NCBI RefSeq assembly: GCF_016464385.1
Contig: NZ_JADMLH010000002.1
Coordinates: forward strand, 62,001 to 126,000
Source of the DNA: Nucisporomicrobium flavum
GTDB lineage: Bacteria > Actinomycetota > Actinomycetes > Mycobacteriales > Micromonosporaceae
Direction of reading: 5' to 3'
DNA length: 64,000 bases
This document shows, in pieces, positions 1 through 9,476 of the stretch. Within the stretch, counting starts at the first letter, position 1; every line of letters begins with the position of its first letter. A model generated the notes under the pieces. That model searched no databases, had not been told where the DNA came from, and worked only from the letters and a program-made list of their open reading frames with translations. The position numbers and the translations under genes were made by a program.

Positions 1-38
1 GATACAAGCCCGGCGACCGGAGCGACGACGCGAACTGA
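1..38 (+). CDS. C-terminal tail of an upstream gene (partial, tentative)
   Basis: One forward frame stays open from the window edge to a TGA at 36-38 and reads YKPGDRSDDAN. A perfect 7-bp hairpin follows at 83-101, as expected after a gene end. About eleven codons are visible, so no family can be named, and a chance open frame is possible. Confidence 0.35.
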   Translation, partial: YKPGDRSDDAN

Positions 39-82
39 CTGTTCGGCCCATCTCAGACATCTCAGGCAGCGCAATACGGGCA

Positions 83-101
83 AAACCGGGCCAACCGGTT
101 T
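83..101 (+). terminator. Hairpin, possible terminator of the gene cut by the left edge
   Basis: AAACCGG and CCGGTTT form a perfect 7-bp stem around a 5-nt loop. No U-tract follows, which is common in actinomycetes. Position downstream of the possible gene end at 38 is the main support. Confidence 0.4.
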
Positions 102-230
102 CGTCGCCGGACGGCGAGCGGCCTGAAAGGGCTGCTGCGGCCGGTGACTATGCGTAAGTGCGGCCGTCACGGAGCACGACAACCCCCGGCGGCGATTCCT
201 GTAACTCTCGGTGAGGTCTATGCTGCGTGC

Positions 231-482
231 GTGAACCGGATCCTGGTGCGGGCGCTGATCGACCTGGCGGTGGCGATCGAGCTGTCGAGCGACGACGAGA
301 TCGACCCCCGGACGGCGACGACGCTCCTCGACGACCTGGCGGCCACCCTCGACGACCTCCCGGACGCCGACCGCGACGAACTCATCGACTACATCGAGGA
401 ACAGGCGGACCTCACCCGGGACCCGGACCGCCGCGAGGTCCTCCTCGAGCTCCCCGACACGCTTGCCCTCACCGACGACTGA
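231..482 (+). CDS. Small acidic hypothetical protein
   Basis: I do not recognise this 83-residue protein. It is strongly acidic: Asp and Glu make up roughly a third of residues, in DD and DE pairs, and the middle looks like two amphipathic helices. No membrane segment or signal peptide is visible. I chose the GTG at 231; an in-frame ATG at 144 would add 29 basic residues unlike the rest. It lies 123 bp upstream of the NfeD-like gene on the same strand, so it could be cotranscribed with the flotillin module, but nothing shows that they act together. Confidence 0.55.
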   Translation: MNRILVRALIDLAVAIELSSDDEIDPRTATTLLDDLAATLDDLPDADRDELIDYIEEQADLTRDPDRREVLLELPDTLALTDD

Positions 483-605
483 CCCGGTACGACCACCCGC
501 GATCTTGTCCTGACGGGGGAGGGACCGGCTTGTACCGGCCTGTCATCATCGACGTCACCGCAGGAGATCCATCCGGCGGGCGTGTCACGGGGGCGGGGCT
601 GATTC

Positions 606-1184
606 ATGGGTGGGTTCTTCGAGGCTGCGCTCAGCTTCCCCACCGTCGTGCTCACGCCACTACTGGTCGTGGTGATCGGGTACTGGCTGGTCGTCGTCGT
701 GGGCGGCGCCGACCCCGACGGTGACGGCGCCGGCGGCGAGGGCGGCTTCCTCGGGTTCCTGGGGCTCGGCGGGGTGCCGGCCTCCGTGGTCGTCTCCCTG
801 CTCGTCGTCTTCGCGTGGTTCGCCACACTTGCCGGCTCGCAGCTGCTCGGGGCGATCCCGGCCGCGCTCGTGCTGGCCGCCGCGGTGGTCGTGGCGTGGG
901 TCGTCGCGCGCCTGGCCGTCCTGCTCATCAGACGCTTCCTGCCCGCCGGCGCCGAGCCGTCGCGGGCCGACTTCCTCGGGCTGACCTGCGTCGTGCGCAC
1001 CGGGCGGGTCACCCGCACGTTCGGGCAGGCCGAGGTGCACGCGCCCGACGGCTCCTCCGCCATCGTGCAGGTCCGCCAGGCCGGCGACGACGACCTGCGC
1101 GCCGGCACGGTCGCCGTGCTCTACGACGTCGACCCCGACGGCGACTTCTTCTGGATCATCCCCGCCGACATCGCACAGAATTAA
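606..1184 (+). CDS. NfeD/YqiJ-like membrane protein with C-terminal OB-fold
   Basis: This 192-residue protein has hydrophobic membrane segments at about residues 12-34, 58-82 and 85-112. A soluble beta-rich tail (about 120-192) resembles the OB-fold of NfeD-family partners of SPFH proteins. YqiJ-type proteins pair with flotillin-like YqiK in E. coli, and here the next gene, starting 11 bp downstream, is a flotillin. The likely role is a bilayer partner that helps assemble or localise flotillin in the cytoplasmic membrane. The family is assigned from layout and context; sequence identity is too low to place it in a precise subfamily by eye. A Gly/Asp-rich loop (about 36-55) separates the first two membrane segments. 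Confidence 0.75.
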   Translation: MGGFFEAALSFPTVVLTPLLVVVIGYWLVVVVGGADPDGDGAGGEGGFLGFLGLGGVPASVVVSLLVVFAWFATLAGSQLLGAIPAALVLAAAVVVAWVVARLAVLLIRRFLPAGAEPSRADFLGLTCVVRTGRVTRTFGQAEVHAPDGSSAIVQVRQAGDDDLRAGTVAVLYDVDPDGDFFWIIPADIAQN

Positions 1185-1194
1185 GGACCCCTGC

Positions 1195-3192
1195 ATGGAC
1201 GTGATCTCCACCGGTATCGGTGTGCTCATCGCCGTGGTGCTGCTCATCGCGCTCGGCGTCGTGTTCTTCATCAGCCGCATGTTCCGCAAGGTGGAGCAGG
1301 GCAAGGCGCTGATCGTCAGCAAGGTGCGCCGCGTCGACGTCACGTTCACCGGGGCGGTCGTGCTGCCGGTGCTGCACAAGGCCGAGGTCATGGACATCTC
1401 GGTGAAGACGATCGAGATCTCGCGTACGGGGCGGGAGGGGCTGATCTGCCGCGACAACATCCGCGCGGACATCCGGATCACGTTCTTCGTGCGCGTGAAC
1501 AAGACGACCGAGGACGTCATCAAGGTCGCGCAGGCGATCGGCACCACCCGGGCCAGCAGTGAGCAGACGCTGCAGGAGCTGTTCAACGCCAAGTTCTCCG
1601 AGGCGCTGAAGACCGTCGGCAAGCAGTTGGACTTCGTCGACCTCTACACCAAGCGCAACGAGTTCCGGGACCAGATCATCGAGGTGATCGGCACCGACCT
1701 CAACGGGTACAGCCTCGAGGACGCGGCGATCGACTTCCTCGAGCAGACGCCGCTGGGGTCGCTGGACCCGAAGAACATCCTCGACGCGCAGGGCATCCGG
1801 AAGATCACCGAGCTCACCGCGATCGAGTCGGTGCGCACCAACGACTACCGGCGCAACGAGGAGAAGGAGATCACCCGGCAGAACGTGGACGCCAAGGAGG
1901 CGATCCTCGAGCTGGAGCGCCGGCAGGCGGACGCGGAGATCAAGCAGCGCCGGGAGATCGAGACCATGCGGGCCCGCGAGGAGGCGGAGATCGCCCTCGC
2001 GCACGCCCAGGAGCGGCTGCGCGCCGAGGGTGCGCACCTGCAGACCGAACAGCAGCTCGGGGTGCAGCAGGAGAACAAGGCCCGGGAGATCGCGGTCGCC
2101 GAGAAGAACCGCGAGCGGGTCATCGCTATCGAGACCGAGCGCATCGAGAAGGACCGGATGCTCGAGGTCATCGGCCGCGAGCGCGAGACGCAGCTCTCCA
2201 CGATCGCCAAGGACAAGGAGGTCGAGGCGGAGAAGCGCTCGATCGCCGAGGTGATCCGTGAGCGCATCGCCGTCGAGAAGACCGTCGCCGAGCAGGAGGA
2301 GAACATCAAGCGGCTGCGCGTCGTCGAGGAGGCGGAGCGTACCCGGCAGGCCGTGATCATCAACGCCGAGGCCGAGGCGCAGGAGGCCCTGGTCAAGGAC
2401 ATCAAGGCCGCGGAGGCGGCCGAGGCCGCCGCGAAGTTCAAGGCCCGCGAGGAACTGGTGCTGGCGGAGGCCCGCCAGCAGGCCGCCGAGCTCGACGCCC
2501 GGGCCAAGATCCGGCTGGCCGAGGGTACGCAGGCCGAGGCGGCCGCCGCCGGCCTCGCCGACGTGCAGGTACGCGAGCGCAACGCCGAGGTCGTCGAGAA
2601 GACGGGCCGCGCCGAGGCCGCCGTGGAGCGCGAGAAGGCGCTCGTCGCCGCGGAGGCGATCCGCGAGAAGCTCAAGGGCGAGGCCGAGGGCCTGCACGAG
2701 AAGGCCGGCGCGATGGCGGCGCTGGACGACGCGAGCCGCGAGCACGAGGAGTACCGGCTGCGGCTGGAGATGGAGAAGGAGATCCGGCTCGCCGGCATCC
2801 ACGTGCACAAGGACATCGCCGAGGCGCAGGCCACGCTCATCGCCACCGGGCTGGAGAAGGCCGACATCGACATCGTCGGCGGCGACTCGGTGTTCTTCGA
2901 CAAGCTGGTCGGCTCGATCACGCTGGGCAAGAGCATCGACGGCTTCGTCCAGCACTCCGACGTCGTGCAGGGGCTCGGCGCGCGCTACCTGGACGGCTCG
3001 GCGAACTTCGCCGACGACCTCAGCCGGGTGGTCGGCTCGGTCGGCACCGGTGACGTGGCGAACCTGACGCTGTCGGCGTTCCTCACCCAGCAGATCAAGG
3101 CCGGCCGCGAGGACTCCGGCAAGCTGCGTGAGCTGCTCGCCGCCGCCCAGGAGATGGGTCTCGCCGACGCGAAGGTGCCGGCGTCCCGGTGA
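1195..3192 (+). CDS. Flotillin-family (SPFH) membrane scaffold protein, YqiK-like
   Basis: This 665-residue protein starts with one membrane segment (about 5-27) and an SPFH/prohibitin-type domain (about 30-210). A long Glu/Ala/Arg-rich coiled coil (about 215-530) follows, with many repeated E-A-E and R-E-R patterns, and then a C-terminal flotillin-like tail with GGDSVFFDKLVGS. Flotillins form large oligomeric cages or platforms at the membrane. The gene follows an NfeD/YqiJ-like partner, and its last codons overlap the start of the giant ATPase gene by 4 bp, so translation of all three is probably coupled. The length and order match YqiK/flotillin-1 proteins. The cargo or process served is not visible in the sequence. 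Confidence 0.9.
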   Translation: MDVISTGIGVLIAVVLLIALGVVFFISRMFRKVEQGKALIVSKVRRVDVTFTGAVVLPVLHKAEVMDISVKTIEISRTGREGLICRDNIRADIRITFFVRVNKTTEDVIKVAQAIGTTRASSEQTLQELFNAKFSEALKTVGKQLDFVDLYTKRNEFRDQIIEVIGTDLNGYSLEDAAIDFLEQTPLGSLDPKNILDAQGIRKITELTAIESVRTNDYRRNEEKEITRQNVDAKEAILELERRQADAEIKQRREIETMRAREEAEIALAHAQERLRAEGAHLQTEQQLGVQQENKAREIAVAEKNRERVIAIETERIEKDRMLEVIGRERETQLSTIAKDKEVEAEKRSIAEVIRERIAVEKTVAEQEENIKRLRVVEEAERTRQAVIINAEAEAQEALVKDIKAAEAAEAAAKFKAREELVLAEARQQAAELDARAKIRLAEGTQAEAAAAGLADVQVRERNAEVVEKTGRAEAAVEREKALVAAEAIREKLKGEAEGLHEKAGAMAALDDASREHEEYRLRLEMEKEIRLAGIHVHKDIAEAQATLIATGLEKADIDIVGGDSVFFDKLVGSITLGKSIDGFVQHSDVVQGLGARYLDGSANFADDLSRVVGSVGTGDVANLTLSAFLTQQIKAGREDSGKLRELLAAAQEMGLADAKVPASR

Positions 3193-6100
3193 CCGACGCG
3201 ACCACGGGGACCCTCGACGCGGGCACCTACGAGGTCCTGCGCGGCCGGCTCGGGGCCCAGGCCAAGGAGCTGGCCGCGCGGGCGGAGGCGCTCAACGCCC
3301 GCCGGATGGAGACATTCGGCGGGCAGCAGATGCGGCTGCTCGGCGCGGAACGGATCCGCACGGAGAACAACTGCGTGCCGCGCGACATCGTGCAGGTCGG
3401 CGGCGCGATGCTGTTCGGCTACAACGTGTTCATCGGGCTGAAGACCGAGACCACGGTCGCCGACGTGTTCACCGTGCACGGGTTCGCGGACGGCAAGTTC
3501 CACGAGACGACGCTGCCCGGGCTGCTCGACGATCCGCAGTTCCTGCGCGACTTCGCGGAGCTGTACCGCTACTACCGTGAGACGCATCTGCTGCAGCTGC
3601 GCCGGCTGGAGGGCGTGCTGCTGGCCGTCTTCCAGACCGGCGCCCGCGCCGACGACCTCAAGGTGCTGCGCTGGCGGGTCGGCACGGACGGCTCGGTGTC
3701 GTACGTGGACAACCGCGGCGAACGCGACCACGTCTTCCCGCCCTCGCACGACTTCGAGTGGCGGCTCACCACCCGTGAGCAGCACATCCTCGGCCGGCAC
3801 CCGCACGTGTCGATCGAGGACGAGGTCTTCGTGGAGACGGTCGGCGGCACGCTCACCGTCAAGATCGAGAACAACACCGAGGACGGCGAGGGCATCTTCT
3901 CCGAGCCCGTCGACGAGCCGCTGCAGAGCCTTGCCGACGCGGAGATCGCGTACGCCCGGATCGGTCCGCTGATCCTGCTGCGCGTGCTGCCGTACAAGGA
4001 GACCCGGCACCGGTACCTGGTGTTCAACACGCGTACCCGTGAGGTGGTCCGGCTCGACGGGATCGGGCAGGCGTGCCAGCGGCTGCCCGAGGACCAGGGC
4101 GTCATCTTCCCCGGCGGCTACTACCTGTCCACCGGCATCGCGAAGACCTTCGACGCCGACGTGGCCGACCTGGAGTTCGAGCGGGTCGTGCGCTCGATCA
4201 ACGGCGAGGACGTGCTGTACGTCTTCCACGCCCGGGTCGCGGGGCGCTACCTGCTGCTGCCGTACAACGTGATCCGCAAGGAGGTCGCCACCCCGATCGC
4301 CTGCCAGGGGTACTCGCTGTTCGACGACGGGACGCTGGTCGCCTTCCGGGCCGGGTCCGACGAGCCGACCCGCGTGCATCCGATGCAGGTGTGGCAGACG
4401 CCGTACGTCTCGGACACCTTCGCCGCCGCCCAGCCGGTCGGCGAGGGCCCGCTGGAGCGCGTGGGCAACGCCGACCTGGTCCGCGGCATCGCGGACGCGC
4501 TGTCGGTGGCCCGCATGGTCGAGGAGATGAGCCCGTCCGGGCCGGTCTTCGAGGCGATCATCGCGGCCTCCACCCGGCTCTTCGACAACTACCACTGGCT
4601 CACCGAGGGCGAGCTGGAGCAGCTCAGCGCCCCGCTGTCCGAGGTCCGCGCCACCGCCGAGCAGGTCCTCGACGAGTTCGAGTCGGTGCAGGAGCTGACC
4701 TCCCAGGCCGCCGCCGCGGTGGACGAGGCGGCCGCCGCGACGACCTCGCTGATCCGCCGGGCCCGCGGCGAGGTGCCCACCAGCACCGACGCCTGGATCC
4801 GGCAGCTCGCCGCGCTCCGGCAGGCACAGGGCCGCATCGTGACCCTGCGCGAGATGCGGTACGCCGACACCGCCCGCCTCGACGCGCTGGACACCGAGCT
4901 CACCGCCGAGGTCGACTCGACCGCCCGCCGGGCCGTGGAGTTCCTCCGGCGCGACGACGCGTTCACCGGCTACCAGCAGTCGGTCGAGCAGCTCGTCGCC
5001 GACGCGGCGGCCATCACCACGGTCGCCGAGGCCGCCCCGGTCGCCGAACGCCTCACCGAGCAGGCCGACGGGCTGCAGGTCGTCACCGAGGTCGTCGGCG
5101 GCCTCGACATCGCCGACGCCACCGTCCGGGTGGCGATCCTCGAGCACATCGGCGAGATCCTCGGCGGGGTCAACCGCGCCCGGGCCACGCTGGACGCCCG
5201 CCGCCGCGAGCTGGCCGCCGCCGAGGGCCGCGCCGCGTTCGCCGCCGAGTTCGCCCTGCTCGGCCAGTCCGTGACCGCCGGGCTCGCCGCGGCCGACACC
5301 CCGGAACGCGGCGACGAGCAGCTGGCCAAGCTGATGCTGCAGGTCGAGGCGCTGGAGTCCCGGTTCGGCGACTTCGACGACTTCGCCGACCAGCTGGCCG
5401 CGAAGCGTACGGAGGTCTACGAGGCGTTCGCGGCCCGGCGGCAGGCGCTGCTCGACGAGCGGGCCCGCCGCGCCGACCGGCTGTTCGGCTCGGCGCAGCG
5501 CACCCTGGCGAGCGTCCAGCGCCGGGTCGCCACGCTGGGCACGGTCGACGACGTCAACACGTACTTCGCCACCGACCCCATGGTGGCCAAGCTGCGGCAG
5601 GTCGCCGAGGAGCTGCGTACGCTCGGCGACACCGTACGGGCAGAGGAGCTGGACGGGCGGGTCAAGGCCGCGCGGCAGGAAGCCGGGCGTGCCCTGCGCG
5701 ACCGGCTCGACCTCTACGGCGCCGACGGCACCACGATCACGCTGGGCCGGCACACGTTCGCGGTGAACACGCAGGCGATCGACCTCACGCTCGTGCCGGA
5801 CGGGTCCGAGCTGGCGTTCGCGGTCACCGGCACCGACTTCCGCGCGCCGATCCGCGACGAGGCGTTCCGGGCCACCCGGCAGTTCTGGGACCAGCCGCTG
5901 ATCTCGGAATCACGGGAGGTCTCCCGCGCCGAACACCTGGCCGCGACGCTGTTCGCCGACGACCCGGCGGGTGCGTCGGCCGCGCTGGCGGACGGCACCC
6001 TGCGCGATCTGGTACGCCGGGGAGCCGAGGCCCGCTACGACGAGGGCTACGAACGCGGCGTCCACGACAGCGACGCCGCGCTGATCCTCGGCGCGGTGGT

Positions 6101-8027
6101 CCGGCTGCACGCGGGAGCCGGCCTGCTGCGATATCCCGCGCCCGTCCGGGCCGCCGCGCAGCTGTTCTGGGCTGCGCTCCCCGCCGACCGGCAGTCGTCC
6201 TGGGCTGTCCGCGCCGGCTCCCTCGTCCGCGCCCGTGAGCTGTTCGGCGCCGGTCAGGACCTCGCCGACCTCTGCGCGTCCCTCGCGGCGGCCGCGGGGG
6301 ACGAACCGGCCGTCGGTGAATACCTCGTGGAAGAGCTGGCGAGCGCCCCCGCCGGCTTTGTGACCAGCGCTTCGGCCCGGATGTTCCTCGACCGCTTCCA
6401 CCGTGCGCTGTCCCCCGAGGCGGCGCGGTCCTATGCGGAGGATCTCCGCGCGCTGGAGGCAGACCCCGGTTCCCGCCGACAGGTCGTGCACGCCTGGCTG
6501 TCCGCGTTCCACCGGGCGCACCCGGACGCCGGGGACGGGAGCGACCTCGTCGAGGCCGTGGCGATCGAGCTGACCGGGACGGCGCTGACCCGGTACGACT
6601 CCGCGGCGGCGATCAGCGAGACCGTCGAGGGGCTGCTGTCGACGCACCCGCGGCTGGCGGGCGGGCGGCTGACCGTACGGCTCGACGAGTTCCTCGCGGC
6701 CACCCGGCGGTTCCGGGAGGAGCAGATGCCGGCGTACCGGGCGTACCAGAAGCAGCGGACCGCCCTCGCCGCCGCCGAACGCGACCGCCTGCGGCTCGAC
6801 GAGTACAAGCCCGGCGTCATGTCCGCGTTCGTGCGCAACCGCCTGCTCGACGAGGTCTACCTGCCGCTGATCGGCGACAACCTGGCCCGCCAGCTCGGTG
6901 CCGCCGGTGACGGCAAGCGCACCGACCAGTCCGGCCTGCTGCTGCTGATCTCACCGCCCGGCTACGGCAAGACGACCCTCATGGAGTACGTCGCCAACCG
7001 CCTCGGCCTGGTCTTCGTCAAGGTCAACGGGCCGGCGCTCGGGCACGGCGTGACCTCGCTCGACCCGGCGGAGGCGCCCGACGCCACCGCCCGCCAGGAG
7101 GTCGAGAAGATCTCGTTCGCCCTGGAGATGGGCAACAACGTCCTGCTCTACCTCGACGACATCCAGCACACCTCGCCCGAGCTGCTGCAGAAGTTCATCT
7201 CGCTCTGTGACGCGCAGCGGCGGATGGAGGGCGTCTGGGACGGCCGGACGCGCACGTACGACCTGCGCGGCAAGCGGTTCGCGGTGTGCATGGCGGGGAA
7301 CCCGTACACCGAGAGCGGCACCCGGTTCCGGATCCCCGACATGCTGGCGAACCGGGCCGACGTGTGGAACCTCGGCGACGTGCTGTCCGGGCGCGAGGAC
7401 GTGTTCGAGATGTCGTACCTGGAGAACGCGCTCACCTCCAACCCGGTGCTCGCGCCGCTGTCCGCCCGCGACCGGGACGACCTGCCGCTGCTCGTGCGTC
7501 TCGCCGAGGGTGACGACTCGGTACGCCCCGACCGGCTCAGCTACGCGTACTCGGCGACGGAGCTGGAGCAGGTGCTGTCCGTGCTGCGCAAGATGCGCCG
7601 GGTGCAGCGGATCGTGCTGCGCAACAACCAGACGTACATCGCCTCGGCGGCCCAGTCGGACTCGGCGCGCACCGAGCCGCCGTTCAAGCTGCAGGGCTCG
7701 TACCGCAACATGAACAAGCTGGCTGAGCGCATCGTGCCGGTGATGAACGATGCCGAGCTGGACGCCGTGGTCGACGACCACTACCGGGGCGAGGCGCAGA
7801 CGCTGACCACCGGTGCGGAGGCCAACCTGCTGAAGCTGGCCGAGCTGCGCGGGCGGCTGACCGCCGACCAGGCCGCCCGCTGGGAAGAGGTCAAGGCGGC
7901 GTTCCGGCGCGAGCAGGCGCTGGGCGGCGCGGAGGACGACCCGATGACCCGGGCGGTCGGCGCGGTAGGCCTGCTCGCCGACCGGGTCTCCGGCGTCGAG
8001 AAGGCGATCCTCGGGCGCGCTCAATGA
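3189..8027 (+). CDS. Giant AAA-type ATPase, DUF3686 'DNA repair ATPase' family
   Basis: This 1612-residue cytoplasmic protein starts at a GTG overlapping the flotillin stop (GTGA). Residues about 1-400 match the layout of the DUF3686 region of proteins that databases label DNA repair ATPase. Residues about 500-850 are Ala/Glu/Arg-rich helices with coiled-coil character. The AAA module is C-terminal: Walker A PPGYGKTT near 1256, Walker B LLYLDDI near 1320, a sensor-1-like AGNPYTESGTRFRI near 1370, then Arg-containing MLANRADVW. A direct role in DNA repair is only the inherited family label. The constant neighbours here are membrane scaffold proteins, so a remodelling ATPase working on or with a flotillin platform is an equally good hypothesis. 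Confidence 0.8.
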   Translation: MTDATTGTLDAGTYEVLRGRLGAQAKELAARAEALNARRMETFGGQQMRLLGAERIRTENNCVPRDIVQVGGAMLFGYNVFIGLKTETTVADVFTVHGFADGKFHETTLPGLLDDPQFLRDFAELYRYYRETHLLQLRRLEGVLLAVFQTGARADDLKVLRWRVGTDGSVSYVDNRGERDHVFPPSHDFEWRLTTREQHILGRHPHVSIEDEVFVETVGGTLTVKIENNTEDGEGIFSEPVDEPLQSLADAEIAYARIGPLILLRVLPYKETRHRYLVFNTRTREVVRLDGIGQACQRLPEDQGVIFPGGYYLSTGIAKTFDADVADLEFERVVRSINGEDVLYVFHARVAGRYLLLPYNVIRKEVATPIACQGYSLFDDGTLVAFRAGSDEPTRVHPMQVWQTPYVSDTFAAAQPVGEGPLERVGNADLVRGIADALSVARMVEEMSPSGPVFEAIIAASTRLFDNYHWLTEGELEQLSAPLSEVRATAEQVLDEFESVQELTSQAAAAVDEAAAATTSLIRRARGEVPTSTDAWIRQLAALRQAQGRIVTLREMRYADTARLDALDTELTAEVDSTARRAVEFLRRDDAFTGYQQSVEQLVADAAAITTVAEAAPVAERLTEQADGLQVVTEVVGGLDIADATVRVAILEHIGEILGGVNRARATLDARRRELAAAEGRAAFAAEFALLGQSVTAGLAAADTPERGDEQLAKLMLQVEALESRFGDFDDFADQLAAKRTEVYEAFAARRQALLDERARRADRLFGSAQRTLASVQRRVATLGTVDDVNTYFATDPMVAKLRQVAEELRTLGDTVRAEELDGRVKAARQEAGRALRDRLDLYGADGTTITLGRHTFAVNTQAIDLTLVPDGSELAFAVTGTDFRAPIRDEAFRATRQFWDQPLISESREVSRAEHLAATLFADDPAGASAALADGTLRDLVRRGAEARYDEGYERGVHDSDAALILGAVVRLHAGAGLLRYPAPVRAAAQLFWAALPADRQSSWAVRAGSLVRARELFGAGQDLADLCASLAAAAGDEPAVGEYLVEELASAPAGFVTSASARMFLDRFHRALSPEAARSYAEDLRALEADPGSRRQVVHAWLSAFHRAHPDAGDGSDLVEAVAIELTGTALTRYDSAAAISETVEGLLSTHPRLAGGRLTVRLDEFLAATRRFREEQMPAYRAYQKQRTALAAAERDRLRLDEYKPGVMSAFVRNRLLDEVYLPLIGDNLARQLGAAGDGKRTDQSGLLLLISPPGYGKTTLMEYVANRLGLVFVKVNGPALGHGVTSLDPAEAPDATARQEVEKISFALEMGNNVLLYLDDIQHTSPELLQKFISLCDAQRRMEGVWDGRTRTYDLRGKRFAVCMAGNPYTESGTRFRIPDMLANRADVWNLGDVLSGREDVFEMSYLENALTSNPVLAPLSARDRDDLPLLVRLAEGDDSVRPDRLSYAYSATELEQVLSVLRKMRRVQRIVLRNNQTYIASAAQSDSARTEPPFKLQGSYRNMNKLAERIVPVMNDAELDAVVDDHYRGEAQTLTTGAEANLLKLAELRGRLTADQAARWEEVKAAFRREQALGGAEDDPMTRAVGAVGLLADRVSGVEKAILGRAQ

Positions 8028-8082
8028 ACCCTTTTCCACCTGGCATCGAGCCTGACCGCCTCGCCACGTGGAAAAAGGTTCA
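8025..8082. terminator. Bidirectional terminator carrying the stop codons of both convergent genes
   Basis: The arms 8025-8044 and 8063-8082 pair at 18 of 20 positions around an 18-nt loop. The core TTTTCCAC/GTGGAAAA gives A-rich and U-rich flanks on either strand. The outer TGA of each arm is the stop codon of the ATPase gene (8025-8027) or of the opposing gene (8080-8082). Confidence 0.85.
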
Positions 8083-8748
8083 GTCCTGAGCGCGCAGCAG
8101 TGACGGGTCCTCGCGGAGCAGGGCGGCCAGGCGCCGGGCCGCCATCTCCGTCTCCTCCTCGCTGACCCGCAGCGGCACCGGCTCGGGCAGCGGGGTCGGC
8201 ATGCCGAGCGGCGGCTCGGGGGCGCGCTCGGCGGCGCTCGGCTCCTGCGGGGCCCGGTGCTGCTCGGGATGGATCGGGCGGGTGGTCTGCGGGGGCACTT
8301 CCGGCGGCGGGGTGGCCGCGAACGGGTGCGGCTGAGGCTCCTCGTAGCGGTGCGAGCCCGTCGGGTCGGGCTCCATGACCGGCGGGCCGACCGGCGAACC
8401 GAACACGTAGCCGTTCGGCGGCGCGTACGGCTCCGGCTCCGCCTCTTCGACGAGGTCGATGTCGATGTAGTCCTCGTGGGCGGGCTCCGCCGCGCGCTGC
8501 GCGACCGAGTTGTCCGCGCGCACCTGCACGATGCCGTCCTCGACCCCGAAGTGCAGCAGCACCGGGTCGCCCGCACCCTCGACACCGACCGTCACGGCGA
8601 GCTCGGGGTTGCGCCCGACGACCCCGGCGATCGCCTCGACCAGCTCTGTCACGGCCGGCGGGGTGCCGGTGGCCTCGCCCGCGGCACGGCGGCGTAGCTC
8701 GTCCCGGCGCGCCAGCCTGTCCAGCGCGTCGTCCAGTCCGCCTCGCAC
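8080..8748 (-). CDS. Hypothetical protein with Pro/Glu-rich middle
   Basis: The start is a GTG at 8748 with a good GGAGGAC Shine-Dalgarno upstream. The 222-residue product has a compact N-terminal part (about 1-85; helix then beta-rich, with a VLLHFGVEDGIVQV stretch). A Pro/Glu/Ala-rich linker of about 110 residues follows, and then a short C-terminal helix (EEETEMAARRLAALLRED). No signal peptide or membrane segment is seen, so it is probably cytoplasmic. It lies about 95 bp downstream of the conservon GTPase on the same strand and could belong to that transcript. I do not recognise the family. The linker suggests a protein joining two small interaction modules, which is inference. Confidence 0.7.
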   Translation of the reverse strand: MRGGLDDALDRLARRDELRRRAAGEATGTPPAVTELVEAIAGVVGRNPELAVTVGVEGAGDPVLLHFGVEDGIVQVRADNSVAQRAAEPAHEDYIDIDLVEEAEPEPYAPPNGYVFGSPVGPPVMEPDPTGSHRYEEPQPHPFAATPPPEVPPQTTRPIHPEQHRAPQEPSAAERAPEPPLGMPTPLPEPVPLRVSEEETEMAARRLAALLREDPSLLRAQD

Positions 8749-8843
8749 GTCACCGTCCTCCCGTCACACGCGGTCGCCCCGTACCACTGTGCCCGCTCGG
8801 AGGGCGGTTTGTGAACCGGGCAACCAGCGACTCGGCGCACACC

Positions 8844-9476
8844 TTACGACGATCGCATCCGCATGGCCTTGTCGAGGGCCTGGTCGAGCACCACGAGCAG
8901 GGCGTCGCGGACGGAGCCGCGGAAACGGGCGTCGAACTGCAGAACCGGCACGTCGTCACGGACCGCGAGCGCCCAGCGCACCTCGTCGAGGTTGTAGCCG
9001 GCCTGCCCGTTGAACGTGTTGATCCCGACGACGAACGGGAGCCCGGCGCGCTCGAAATAATCCACTGCGGGATAACAGTCGTCGATCCGGGACGTATCGA
9101 CCACGACGAGCGCGCCGAGGGCGCCGCGGACCAGGTCGTCCCACATGAACGCGAAGCGGGACTGGCCCGGCGTGCCGAACAGGTACAGCTTCAGCGTCTG
9201 GTCGATCGTGACGCAGCCGAAGTCCATCGCGATCGTCGTGGTGGTCTTGGCCGTGGCCTGCCCCGGGTCGTCGACGCCGACCGACTCCATGGTCATCTCG
9301 GCCTCGGTGGTCAGCGGCGAGATCTCCGAGATGGCGCCCACGGTCGTCGTCTTGCCCACGCCGAAGCCGCCGGCAACGATGATCTTGACCGGCACCGGCG
9401 GTGCGGTCCGCTGCGGCGCGCCCGGTACGCGCGCGGTGCCGACGACGCGGCTCTCAGGAAATGGATCGAAGTCCAC
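8844..9476 (-). CDS. Conservon small GTPase-like ATP/GTP-binding protein (CvnD type)
   Basis: This 210-residue protein carries a P-loop GGFGVGKTTT (about 36-45), a switch-II-like LFGTPGQ, and VVVDTSR followed by GINTFNG where a Ras-like protein would have NKxD. This is the pattern of CvnD proteins in actinobacterial conservons, which act with a histidine-kinase-like sensor, a roadblock protein and a DUF742 protein at the membrane. The GTG start at 9476 lies inside the DUF742 gene, a 23-bp overlap, so translation is probably coupled. By family knowledge it is the nucleotide-dependent output of the complex. Its effector is not encoded recognisably nearby. Confidence 0.9.
   Translation of the reverse strand: MDFDPFPESRVVGTARVPGAPQRTAPPVPVKIIVAGGFGVGKTTTVGAISEISPLTTEAEMTMESVGVDDPGQATAKTTTTIAMDFGCVTIDQTLKLYLFGTPGQSRFAFMWDDLVRGALGALVVVDTSRIDDCYPAVDYFERAGLPFVVGINTFNGQAGYNLDEVRWALAVRDDVPVLQFDARFRGSVRDALLVVLDQALDKAMRMRSS

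Noticed and set aside
2985..5753. 922-codon minus-strand frame opposite the flotillin/ATPase genes
   Set aside because: Shadow of a GC3-rich gene; no recognisable motif, and the forward frame has clear domains.
3189..8027. SMC/RecN-like DNA repair protein
   Set aside because: Coiled-coil regions are present, but there is one C-terminal AAA module rather than split ABC halves, and no SMC signature motif.
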